A stretch of DNA of 9,419 bases, from positions 1 to 9,419 of the forward strand of contig NZ_JAVVQU010000070.1 of NCBI RefSeq assembly GCF_036655075.1, read 5' to 3'. This DNA comes from Holtiella sp036655075. GTDB taxonomy: Bacteria > Bacillota > Clostridia > Lachnospirales > Cellulosilyticaceae. The notes beneath the pieces were generated by a model, which made no database searches, was not told the DNA's origin, and saw only the letters and a list, made by a program, of their open reading frames with translations. Position 1 is the first letter of the stretch. Each line of letters begins with the position of its first letter. Below, piece by piece: positions 1-6,282 of this stretch. Made by a program: the position numbers and the translations under genes.

Positions 1-463
1 GCAGTCTATACTAACTTTTTACCACTCCTACAATTTTACCTAAATACAAGAACTTATAGGCGAAGTCGTAGAAAACATCGGGTTGGAAAAAGCCCTATAG
101 AGTTATTGACTCAAAAACAGCACGCCTCCCCATTAGAGCTATTACACCTCTAGTCAAACGATAAAGATTAACTCTTAATAGTGTAGTTGGAATATAATTC
201 CTCACACTATTTTTCAAGTCCCAGGTGAAAGTGGGCCTTTTTTTAGTTGTAATGTTAATAGGACTTAAATTGAAACACGCCCAAGGTAGTATCAATATTC
301 TTTTATAATAGAGCCATTTTTTAAGCTATATTACCGAATGGCCGCTCGTTAATATCACCTTATTATCCCATAAGAACACTAGCTCACTATAACTAACGCA
401 TACCTCATAGATTAAATGATTTTTTAAGATTAACGCTATCTTTTAATAAATTTTTAGCAAAAA
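1..463. other. Gene-free stretch, possibly decayed
   Basis: I recognise no gene here. The longest minus-strand reading frame (about 95-295) opens only with TTG, has no ribosome binding site, and its 66-residue product resembles no family I know. A weak hairpin at 217-238 (AGTCCCA paired with TGGGCCT with one mismatch, 8-nt loop) is followed by seven T's at 238-244 and could be a rightward terminator, but no gene that would need it is visible. Base composition is less AT-rich than the rest of the intergenic DNA, so this may be the remnant of a former gene or element. That is only an inference. Confidence 0.4.
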
Positions 464-491
464 AAATCCTACAACATATGTTGTAGGATTT
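464..491 (-). terminator. Palindromic terminator of the tRNA-Asp/tRNA-Leu unit
   Basis: Positions 465-490 form a perfect 26-nt palindrome centred on CATATG, extended by one A-T pair on each side. On the minus strand the hairpin is followed by a run of T's (plus-strand A's at 459-466). It begins five bases after the tRNA-Leu discriminator, which fits an intrinsic terminator for the leftward tRNA transcript. Confidence 0.85.
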
Positions 492-495
492 CCTA

Positions 496-579
496 TGCCC
501 AAGACCGGAATCGAACCGGTACGAGGGTAAGCTCGCAGGATTTTAAGTCCTGTGCGTCTGCCAGTTCCGCCACTTGGGC
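496..579 (-). tRNA. tRNA-Leu (anticodon UAA)
   Basis: On the minus strand the gene starts GCCCAAG-TG and ends CTTGGGC plus discriminator A, giving a perfect 7-bp acceptor stem. The anticodon arm is CAGGA-CTTAAAA-TCCTG, so the anticodon is TAA, reading UUA (and UUG by wobble). A long variable arm (GAGC..CTC type) and a D arm with GGCAGAC are typical of leucine tRNAs. The T arm contains GGTTCGATTCC. CCA is not encoded. A near-identical tRNA-Leu lies at 9277-9360, differing by a compensated acceptor base pair and one variable-arm base. Confidence 0.97.
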
Positions 580-586
580 ATATAAG

Positions 587-660
587 CGACCCAGAAGGGA
601 CTCGAACCCTCGACCTCCGCCGTGACAGGGCGGCGTGCTAACCAACTGTACCACTGGGCC
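587..660 (-). tRNA. tRNA-Asp (anticodon GUC)
   Basis: The minus strand begins GGCCCAG-TG and ends CTGGGTC plus discriminator G, so the acceptor stem pairs with one G-T wobble. The anticodon loop is CTGTCAC, giving anticodon GTC for aspartate. The D arm (AGTTGGTTAGCAC) and T arm (GAGGGTTCGAGTCCCTT) are canonical. CCA is not encoded. It is the first gene of a two-tRNA transcript, seven bases ahead of tRNA-Leu. Confidence 0.97.
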
Positions 661-677
661 ATCGCTATTTCATAAGT

Positions 678-706
678 ATTATAGCATGATAATTGACTTA
701 TGTAAA
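678..706 (-). promoter_or_regulatory. Promoter of the tRNA-Asp/tRNA-Leu unit
   Basis: On the minus strand a -35 TTTACA (701-706) and a perfect -10 TATAAT (678-683) are separated by exactly 17 bp, and the -10 lies 17 bp before tRNA-Asp. It sits immediately after the end of the lysR-type gene. No terminator is visible between that stop codon and this promoter, so readthrough from the regulator gene is possible. Confidence 0.85.
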
Positions 707-712
707 GACTTA

Positions 713-1609
713 TCAACTATTTTTTTCACTTTCTTCTAAGATTTTTAAAAACTCGAAGGATGCAGGTGAAAGTGGTACACTTTTTAAGAAGCAACATCCT
801 ACGCTTCTTCTTGGAATAGGATTCATTAAACGAATTTCATAAATTCCTTTTTGGTCTAAATATTCCTTTGAGAATTCTTTAATCACACAGGATATCCCTA
901 AGTTAATCCTTGCAAACTCTAAAAGTAAATCATGTGAACCAAGTTCAATTTCAGGATTTATCCTTAATCCTTCTTTCTCCAAATACTTTTCTACATACCG
1001 CCTCGAGTTAGATTTCTTTTCTAGAAAAATGAGAGGTAATGTAGTAAGTTCTTCTAATGCTATTGGATTTTTACTAAACTTTTTATAAGCTTCTCCTCCA
1101 ACAAAAATATCATGAATATAAAAGTATTCCTTTACATCTAGTGCTGTATCTTCAATAGGCAAATTACAGATTGCTAAGTCTATTTCTCCTGCTTTAAGTA
1201 GCTCACACTGTTCAGTAGTTGTACGATTAATAATCTTCAACTTAATGTTAGGGTATTGATCATGAAATTTCTCTAGGTAAGGTAATAAAAAAAATCTTGA
1301 TATTGTATCTCCTACCCCTATCTTTAGCTCTCCTACAACTAAATCTAAAGATTCTTTTATTTTTTTTTCGCCTACTTCTATTAGATTAAGCGCAGTATGA
1401 ATATATTCATATAGGTTACTCCCCTCATTAGTTAATACAACTCCTTTTGCCCCTCGTCTAAAAAGGCAAATATCCAACTCTTTTTCAAGTTGTATTATTG
1501 TCTGACTTACAGCGGGCTGTGTCATATATAACCTTTTGGCGGCAGCAGAAAAACTCTTACACTCTGCTACCTTACAAAATACTTTATAGTAATCTAATTT
1601 AATACTCAT
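713..1609 (-). CDS. LysR-family transcriptional regulator
   Basis: The predicted 298-residue protein is the usual length for a LysR-type regulator. An N-terminal winged helix-turn-helix occupies about residues 4-62, with the family pattern SFSAAAKRLYMTQPAVSQ followed by IIQLEKELDICLFRR. The rest (about 88-295) is the periplasmic-binding-protein-like effector domain, with the typical start GELKIGVGDTISRFFLLPYL. An ATG 15 bases upstream (1624) would add MKEAN. I prefer 1609 because AAAGAGG stands five bases before it, while the upstream ATG has no Shine-Dalgarno sequence. The ligand and targets cannot be read from the sequence. It is transcribed away from the short plus-strand gene at 1937, and LysR regulators often control a divergent neighbour, but that neighbour looks truncated here. 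A solitary chromosomal regulator is equally likely. Confidence 0.93.
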   Translation of the reverse strand: MSIKLDYYKVFCKVAECKSFSAAAKRLYMTQPAVSQTIIQLEKELDICLFRRGAKGVVLTNEGSNLYEYIHTALNLIEVGEKKIKESLDLVVGELKIGVGDTISRFFLLPYLEKFHDQYPNIKLKIINRTTTEQCELLKAGEIDLAICNLPIEDTALDVKEYFYIHDIFVGGEAYKKFSKNPIALEELTTLPLIFLEKKSNSRRYVEKYLEKEGLRINPEIELGSHDLLLEFARINLGISCVIKEFSKEYLDQKGIYEIRLMNPIPRRSVGCCFLKSVPLSPASFEFLKILEESEKNS

Positions 1610-1646
1610 ATTAGCCTCTTTCATTCTTTATCATAAGCCCATTTAT

Positions 1647-1675
1647 ATCATATGTTTTTTTCATTTTGAATTCAA
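1647..1675 (-). promoter_or_regulatory. Candidate promoter of the LysR-type gene
   Basis: Reading leftward, TTGAAT (1670-1675) and TATGAT (1647-1652) are separated by 17 bp, matching the sigma-A -35 in four of six and the -10 in five of six positions. The start of transcription would fall near 1640, giving a leader of about 30 bases before the chosen ATG and including its AAAGAGG ribosome binding site. Confidence 0.6.
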
Positions 1676-1936
1676 TATAGGAGTTTAAATTCACAACTTA
1701 TAATATACAATCTAGTTTACATTGATATTACTCAATAAAATTGATGTATAAGTTAGATTTTGAATTTAAAATTCTATATAAGCATTCATTTGATACAAAT
1801 AAGTTTTGTCGACTTTTATTATTTAATGTATACATTTACATATAAGTACAATTATATAAGATATAGTCTATTTATAGTTCATTGTATTATTAAAAGATTG
1901 AAGTTGAAGAACTCCCTAGGATACAGGACATATACT
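1676..1936. other. AT-rich divergent intergenic region
   Basis: This gap separates the LysR-type gene from the plus-strand gene at 1937. No RNA gene or riboswitch was recognised. The plus-strand frame remains open upstream of 1937 from about 1760, but the encoded residues are a low-complexity run of Y, F, I and L expected of AT-rich DNA, and no ribosome binding site precedes them. One weak rightward promoter candidate is TTGTCG (1806-1811), 17 bp, TATACA (1829-1834), with four of six matches in each box. Confidence 0.4.
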
Positions 1937-2269
1937 ATGAGATTAGTTAATTTGGAATCACTCAAAGTAGATGAAATCCTTAGTCAAGGTATTATTACTG
2001 ATCAAGGCGGTATTTTACTTCGTGCTCAATCTCAATTTAAACTTTCATATAAAAATAGATTATTGAAATGTAATAGTTATGAGGTATATATTGATGATGC
2101 AATTTCTAAGGGTATTATGCCGAATGAAGTTATTGCATCTAATGTTCGTAAGTGTCTTAATCAACACCTAAGTACTCAGTTCACAAATATCGAAAAGCTT
2201 ATGACCATTGATGTCTTCAAGATTTTACCTCTTGCCTCAGCTATCTTAGAAGAATTATCCCATATTTAA
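1937..2269 (+). CDS. Truncated HD-GYP-type protein, N-terminal region only
   Basis: Start at ATG 1937, preceded by AGGA eight bases upstream; the product is 110 residues. The first 60 residues, beginning MRLVNLESLKVDEIL and including GGILLRAQ and YEVYIDDAISKGI, resemble the N-terminal module found ahead of the HD-GYP phosphodiesterase domain in many clostridial proteins. Those run about 350 residues. Here the frame stops after a helical linker, just where the HD domain should begin, and a terminator follows 32 bases later, so no HD or GYP motif is present. Catalysis of cyclic di-GMP hydrolysis is therefore excluded for this product. It could be a deletion remnant or a free-standing regulatory module. 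The family link rests on pattern recall and needs a profile search. Confidence 0.6.
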   Translation: MRLVNLESLKVDEILSQGIITDQGGILLRAQSQFKLSYKNRLLKCNSYEVYIDDAISKGIMPNEVIASNVRKCLNQHLSTQFTNIEKLMTIDVFKILPLASAILEELSHI

Positions 2270-2301
2270 ATTCTAGAAAATATTCCTAGTTTTGTTTATT
2301 A

Positions 2302-2330
2302 AAAAGACTACTCATTAATGGCAGTCTTTT
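2302..2330. terminator. Shared bidirectional terminator
   Basis: AAAAGACT (2302-2309) pairs with AGTCTTTT (2323-2330) around a 13-nt loop. A-rich and T-rich flanks serve both strands. It lies 33 bases after the plus-strand gene and two bases beyond the stop codon of the minus-strand DUF4097 gene, between two converging transcripts. Confidence 0.7.
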
Positions 2331-2332
2331 CA

Positions 2333-3280
2333 TTATTGTTTTACTATGTCTAAATCTCCAGACGTTGTTCTCACAGTCATCTGAACATTATTTTCTTTAT
2401 AAATAGATTGATTTAAATCAAAGTCACTATCTAAGTCACCACTTGTTGTACTATATTTTAATTTGAAACCACTATTATCTGGTATACTCACTTTCACGTC
2501 TCCAGATACACTACTACTTGTAAGTTCTTTAAACATTTTTGCTAAAGCAACTTTTATTTCCCCACTTGTAGTACTCATCTTAAAGTAATCACCTAGACCT
2601 TTAAATTCTATATCACCACTTGTACTTCCACATTCTATCATTTCTACTACTATTTCATCTAATTTTATATCTCCACTAGTAGTATTAAAATGGATATTCT
2701 TACTTTTAATATCTTTAAAATTAATATCTCCACTTACAGTGTTGATTTCTAATTCTTTTTTTACACCTACATCCTCTACTTCTACCTCTCCTGAAGTTGT
2801 ATCACATTCTAATGCCTCTAGTTCTAATCCTTCTAAATAAATATTCCCCGAAACTGTTTTTACGTTTAAGCCCTCTTGATAACTACGTGGAAGATAGAGT
2901 GTAATCGCCTCTCTTTTGTTAAAAATGTTTATGAAGTTAAATAAATGCTTTAATGCTGGCTTTTCAATTGTAACCGTTTCTCCCACTACTCGTAGGTTTA
3001 GTCGATCTGCTTCACCTATATTATAGGAGGTGCTTTGTACAAGGCGAATATCAGTATATTCACCTATATATACTTGTATTTTCTCACTTACAAATTTCAT
3101 ATCTATATTCTTGATATTACTTTCCTTTACTGTATATTCAACAGTATTTCCCATACCAAATGCATCTACATTATCTTCATTAAAATTCATATAGATAGCA
3201 AAACCAAATACACTTACTAAGAAAATTAAAATGCAACACCATATTGTAATTTGTATACTCATAAGTGTTTTACGATTCAT
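2333..3280 (-). CDS. DUF4097-type membrane-anchored repeat protein
   Basis: The 315-residue product has one N-terminal hydrophobic segment (about 8-33) and no lipobox, so it is probably a membrane anchor with the rest outside the cell. From residue 142 the chain repeats [T/S]-[T/V]-S-G-[D/E/N]-[I/V/L] nine times, with SG pairs at 144, 163, 183, 202, 221, 239, 259, 280 and 307. Spacing is about 19-20 residues, longer at the end. This is the hallmark of the DUF4097 family, predicted to form a right-handed beta-helix-like stack. The family is often labelled putative adhesin, but its function is unsettled. It is the last gene of the PadR operon: four bases separate it from the upstream gene, and GGGAGTG sits five bases before the ATG. 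The DUF4097, HAAS and PadR combination recurs in Firmicutes and is thought to concern envelope sensing. Confidence 0.9.
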   Translation of the reverse strand: MNRKTLMSIQITIWCCILIFLVSVFGFAIYMNFNEDNVDAFGMGNTVEYTVKESNIKNIDMKFVSEKIQVYIGEYTDIRLVQSTSYNIGEADRLNLRVVGETVTIEKPALKHLFNFINIFNKREAITLYLPRSYQEGLNVKTVSGNIYLEGLELEALECDTTSGEVEVEDVGVKKELEINTVSGDINFKDIKSKNIHFNTTSGDIKLDEIVVEMIECGSTSGDIEFKGLGDYFKMSTTSGEIKVALAKMFKELTSSSVSGDVKVSIPDNSGFKLKYSTTSGDLDSDFDLNQSIYKENNVQMTVRTTSGDLDIVKQ

Positions 3281-3284
3281 ATGC

Positions 3285-3938
3285 TCACTCCCTTAATCCA
3301 AATATTAACTCAATAATTTGGTTAACTGCAGCTGCAATGATAAAGATAATCCAAGAGTATTCCCAGATACCCAATGTAAAACTTATTAATAAGTATATGC
3401 CTACTACTAATAACCAAAAGATAGCTTGGATAGTCTCTTTAATATTTTCTTGTTTCTTCTGTTCTATAGTTAAATTTTCTTTTTTACTCTTTTCTTTATA
3501 ATCTTCTCTTAAACTTTCTGGTTTGCTAAAGTTATCATATACAATTAATCCCGTTGCTGCCCCCACAATAACTAATAAGAGTACTACGCCTGTAATAGAC
3601 ATATCAAATATAGATAAAGCAATTAATACAGCTGGACTTATAATATAAAGCATCACCGCTATACTTCTTAAAATAGCACTTTCTTTTCTACGCTTTTCAA
3701 GCTCCTTAGTTGTAATGATTACTGCTGTTTCATCTAAGCCACTAATAAGTTCTCTAATATCCCCGATACTAGAAGTTACAATCGTAAAAGTCTCTTCTTT
3801 TGTTTTCCCTTCTACAAGTAAATCTTCATAACGATCATTAAGATTAATAAGCATTTCTTCCTTAAGCTCTCTCGCATAAGTTGTATCTGATACTTGTGCA
3901 AACAACTGGTCAATATAGTCCTTTAATCTCTTATTCAT
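3285..3938 (-). CDS. HAAS/DUF1700-like membrane protein
   Basis: A 217-residue protein. Residues 1-70 form a charged helical module (MNKRLKDYIDQLFAQV, ELKEEMLINLNDRYEDLLVEGKT, IGDIRELISGL), the pattern of the HAAS or DUF1700 domain commonly encoded beside PadR regulators. Four hydrophobic segments follow at about 90-111, 113-135, 170-190 and 194-214, with a lysine- and glutamate-rich cytoplasmic loop at about 139-168. The start codon overlaps the end of the padR-type gene by eight bases, so translation is probably coupled. No catalytic motif is visible. The likely role is a membrane partner or sensor acting with the DUF4097 protein, inferred from gene context. Confidence 0.85.
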   Translation of the reverse strand: MNKRLKDYIDQLFAQVSDTTYARELKEEMLINLNDRYEDLLVEGKTKEETFTIVTSSIGDIRELISGLDETAVIITTKELEKRRKESAILRSIAVMLYIISPAVLIALSIFDMSITGVVLLLVIVGAATGLIVYDNFSKPESLREDYKEKSKKENLTIEQKKQENIKETIQAIFWLLVVGIYLLISFTLGIWEYSWIIFIIAAAVNQIIELIFGLRE

Positions 3939-4272
3939 TCAAATTCCCCACCTTTACTAATTGGTTTATTAATCTCTTAGCTTCTTCCCATTCTGCTAAA
4001 TTCTGCTCAAATAGCACCTTCCCAAGATGTGTAATTTTATAGTATCTACGTCGTGCCCCCGTTGTTTGATCTCCCCAATAAGATTGAATAAATCCACCAG
4101 CTTCTAATCTTCTAAATGCCGAATACAAAGTAGCCTCTTTAAGTTCATAGGTTTGATTAGTCTTCTGTTGAATTGCTTTATTAATCTCATATCCATAACT
4201 ATCTTGTAGTAGTAAGTGTGCTAATATAATGGTTTCTGTATGTCCTCTTATAAGATCAGATGCAATAGACAT
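3931..4272 (-). CDS. PadR-family transcriptional regulator
   Basis: The 113-residue protein shows the whole PadR pattern: a helix with LAHLLLQDSYGYEI (18-30), the recognition segment ELKEATLYSAFRRLEAGGFI (43-62), and the wing GARRRYYKITHLGKVL (72-87). A short C-terminal helix for dimerisation follows. A near-perfect Shine-Dalgarno AAGGAGG (4278-4284) lies five bases before the ATG. It is the first gene of a three-gene operon and, as is usual for the family, probably represses its own transcript. The inducing signal is unknown. The C-terminal helix is short, which places it with the small PadR subfamily. Confidence 0.95.
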   Translation of the reverse strand: MSIASDLIRGHTETIILAHLLLQDSYGYEINKAIQQKTNQTYELKEATLYSAFRRLEAGGFIQSYWGDQTTGARRRYYKITHLGKVLFEQNLAEWEEAKRLINQLVKVGNLNE

Positions 4273-4339
4273 ATTTTCCTCCTTAATAATATTCTGTTAT
4301 TTTTAAAAACAATAAATTTTTCTTAATATTACATCATGC

Positions 4340-4368
4340 ATTCTACTTCTATATACTTCTCCTGTCAA
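4340..4368 (-). promoter_or_regulatory. Promoter of the PadR operon with possible operator
   Basis: Reading leftward, a perfect -35 TTGACA (4363-4368) and -10 TAGAAT (4340-4345) are separated by 17 bp. The spacer holds AGAAGTA twice, ten bases (one helical turn) apart, in AGAAGTATATAGAAGTA; the second copy runs into the -10. Direct repeats on one DNA face here are candidate PadR contacts. The 5' leader would be about 60 bases. Confidence 0.8.
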
Positions 4369-4435
4369 TGTATATTTTAAAAATTAGTATATTAATTTCA
4401 GGAATATATTATCAATTTTAATTCTGTTTATTAGT

Positions 4436-4454
4436 ACTATATAGAAACAGATTA
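4436..4454 (+). repeat. Left terminal inverted repeat of the IS630 element
   Basis: ACTATATAGAAACAGATTA, identical to the reverse complement of 5598-5616. Similarity continues inward after a 2-base gap (ATATT on the left, TAATATT on the right). Confidence 0.95.
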
Positions 4455-4544
4455 ATATTTTGCAACCAATAATCCACTAATGAGATAGCCCTTGTATATT
4501 GCTAAAATAGTAGTATAACTTTGACTCTAAAGGGGATATCTACT

Positions 4545-5592
4545 ATGACACAACTATCTGAACTTGAGTTTATTGAAGATGCTATGAAAAATACAAAATC
4601 AACACGTATGTTAATACGCTACCAAGTCATTTCTTTACATCTAAAGGGCTTTTATAATATTCAAATCGCAGAAATTGTAGGTCGTTGTAATCATACTGTT
4701 GGTACCTATGTTACTGCATATAAAAAATGTGGTATTGCTGGTTTAATACCGACGCCACCTCCTGGTGCACAAAGAAAACTTACTCCCGAACAAGAACAGA
4801 TTTTAGTAGAAACTGTTACATCAAAAGTGCCATCTGATGTAGGTCTTGAACCGTATATATCTTGGAATTCGAAATTGATATGCCTATGGGTAAAGCAAGC
4901 ATTGACATTACCTATACGCATGGTGGTATGCGAGATATGCTGCTTAGATTAGGATTCAGTTATACCAGTCCGACCTATTCATTAGCTAAAGCAAGTAAAA
5001 AAAAACAAGATGAATTTAAATCTCAGTTTGAGGTTTTAAAAAGCGTTTTAAAAAAAGCTTGAAGACAGAAAAAATTAACCATATTCTTTTTCACGATGAA
5101 AGTCTTATTAGAGATTATCCAGCCCTTTGCAAAACTTGGTTTCCCAAAGGAAAACAACGTATTATACCTACGTATGGTCAGCATAATGGGGTTAAGTTAC
5201 TCGGTATTCTTAACTATGCTAATGGTCAGGTATATGTTCAACAAACGAAACATTATGATGCTAAAGTTTTCCTTTCTTTTTAACAGAAAACACTTGAACT
5301 ATATCCAACGGGTAAAATTGCTATGGTTTTAGATAATGCTCGTATTCATCATGCAAAGCTCATCCAACCTTTTCTAGAAGAAAACAAAGAACGGCTGGAA
5401 CTAGTATTTCTGCCTGCTTATAGCCCTGAACTTAATCTTATAGAGGGCCTATGGAAATGGTTGAAAGTCGCCGTCATATACAATGTATTTTACAAACATA
5501 CATATCAGATAAAAAAAGCTGTACAAGACTTTATAATACATATAAATTTAAGACCTCAAGATGTGATAGATAGGCTGTGTATCAAAATGTAA
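4545..5592 (+). pseudogene. IS630-family transposase, interrupted
   Basis: Pieces in order: ATG 4545 (AAAGGGGA nine bases upstream) encodes the N-terminal helix-turn-helix (NIQIAEIVGRCNHTVGTYV). The frame then moves by -1 at about 4895-4905, where VKQA must join IDITYTHGGMRDML. A second -1 shift is needed at seven A's (5050-5056), before the stop at 5060, to reach KTEKINHILFHDES. An in-frame TAA (5281-5283) separates VFLSF from QKTLELYPTGKIAMVL. The final piece carries LDNARIHHA and YSPELNLIEGLWKWLK. All three acidic catalytic residues survive (D of HDES, D of LDNA, E of LIEG). The A7 site fits a programmed slippery heptamer in phase (A-AAA-AAA), as known for some IS630 members, but the first shift and the nonsense codon look like real damage, so no active protein is expected. 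Confidence 0.9.
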
Positions 5593-5597
5593 TATTA

Positions 5598-5616
5598 TAA
5601 TCTGTTTCTATATAGT
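5598..5616 (-). repeat. Right terminal inverted repeat of the IS630 element
   Basis: TAATCTGTTTCTATATAGT, a perfect 19-bp inverted copy of 4436-4454. It begins six bases after the transposase stop codon. Confidence 0.95.
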
Positions 5617-5639
5617 TAATTTTCTCTCATTTGGGCATC

Positions 5640-5678
5640 GAGAAGTTGGTAGATAATTAGTTTATCTACCAACTTCTC
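5640..5678 (-). ncRNA. Group II intron domain VI hairpin
   Basis: A 17-bp uninterrupted stem (5640-5656 with 5662-5678) closes a five-base loop, directly after domain V and three bases before the predicted 3' splice site. Functional domain VI normally has a bulged adenosine 7-8 bases before the 3' end, the branch point. No bulge is present here: the bases at that place are paired U's. Confidence 0.65.
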
Positions 5679-5680
5679 AC

Positions 5681-5712
5681 ACCACCGTACGTATGGTTCC
5701 GTATACGGCGGT
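5681..5712 (-). ncRNA. Group II intron domain V
   Basis: The minus-strand RNA pairs ACCGCCGUA (from 5712) with UACGGUGGU (to 5681), includes the CGC catalytic triad with its G-U wobble, a CG dinucleotide bulge and an apical GAAC-type loop. The apical stem ACG/CAU has one C-A mismatch where related introns have a C-G pair, a possible weakening mutation. It begins three bases after the remnant maturase stop codon. Confidence 0.8.
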
Positions 5713-5715
5713 TCT

Positions 5716-6282
5716 TTAGTTTACACTAACTTGTCTGTAATAATCAACGAAAAATAAGTATCCTAGTTCTTTCAATGTTTGGTTATCTAGGCTACGACTT
5801 AAGATTGGGGTATTGGAAATTCTCCAGTAGCCTTTTCTTGTGTTCGCATATTTCTTGACTTTCCTCTCATCTATTCCATAGTGTTTAAGCATTCTATATC
5901 TCGTTTTGATTTTCTTCCATTATTTCCAGTAGACCATTCTTATCCGGCGTCGCATCCATTCGTCTGTTTTGATCATTAATTGTTTCATATCTGCTATTTT
6001 AAAGTAATTAATCCATCCTCTGATGTACCTTTTCAGTTTGTCCTTCTTTAATTTGCTCGATTAGTATTTTGTTGTTTTCTTTGAGATATGGTAGAAGTCT
6101 AAGTTGTTTCTATCTAGTATTTTCTCTAGCAAATTACCCTTTGACATGTTGGTGATGTTGTTTTCAGTTATCCTTGAAGAAGCATACGCTTCTGCATACT
6201 CTTTCTGTTCTGCAGATACCATTTGCAAATAGTCTTCTAATCGAAGTTGTCTGTATTTAATTCCTTCTTTAGTAACATTCAT
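5716..6282 (-). pseudogene. ltrA: Group II intron reverse transcriptase/maturase remnant
   Basis: Start ATG 6282 follows AGGAGGTGA. Three pieces remain in three frames. Piece A (6100-6282) encodes the N-terminus, MNVTKEGIKYRQLRLEDYL to LLEKILDRNNL. Piece B (6038-6097) encodes LLPYLKENNKILIEQIKEGQ, the segment normally about 25 residues further on. Piece C (5716-6039) encodes the maturase/thumb domain and C-terminus: KLKRYIRGWINYFKIADM, DEWMRRRIRM, then KHYGIDERKVKKYANTRKGYWRISNTPILSRSL. Piece C has an in-frame TAA (5920-5922) where the family has a codon such as CAA for glutamine (WK-stop-WKK). The whole fingers-palm region, including the YADD motif, is gone, and no HNH endonuclease domain follows. 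No reverse transcriptase activity is possible. Confidence 0.9.

Larger units (their letters stand above)
4436..5616 (+). mobile_element. IS630-family insertion sequence, inactivated
   Basis: A 1.18-kb element bounded by perfect 19-bp terminal inverted repeats and filled by a broken IS630-type DDE transposase gene. IS630 elements insert at TA and duplicate it. The outermost eight bases of each end (CTATATAG) are self-complementary and contain TA steps, so the exact edge and target duplication cannot be fixed by eye. Bases outside the repeats differ (left TTAGT, right TAATT). The element lies about 70 bp upstream of the PadR operon promoter and 20 bp from the group II intron. Confidence 0.9.

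Noticed and set aside
95..295. 66-residue minus-strand reading frame
   Set aside because: It opens with TTG, has no ribosome binding site and resembles no known family; treated as decayed or non-coding DNA.
1760..1936. N-terminal extension of the HD-GYP-like gene
   Set aside because: The extra 59 residues are low-complexity Y/F/I/L-rich translation of AT-rich DNA without a ribosome binding site; AGGA before ATG 1937 decides the start.
1676..1936. Cyclic di-GMP or other riboswitch upstream of the HD-GYP-like gene
   Set aside because: No GEMM-type conserved core or terminator/antiterminator pair could be found by eye.
3035..3501. Plus-strand frames opposite the DUF4097 and HAAS genes
   Set aside because: They are antisense to two well-supported genes, show AT-driven composition and have no recognisable domain.
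4706..4921. Minus-strand frame inside the transposase
   Set aside because: It is antisense to a clear IS630 transposase and has no family resemblance.
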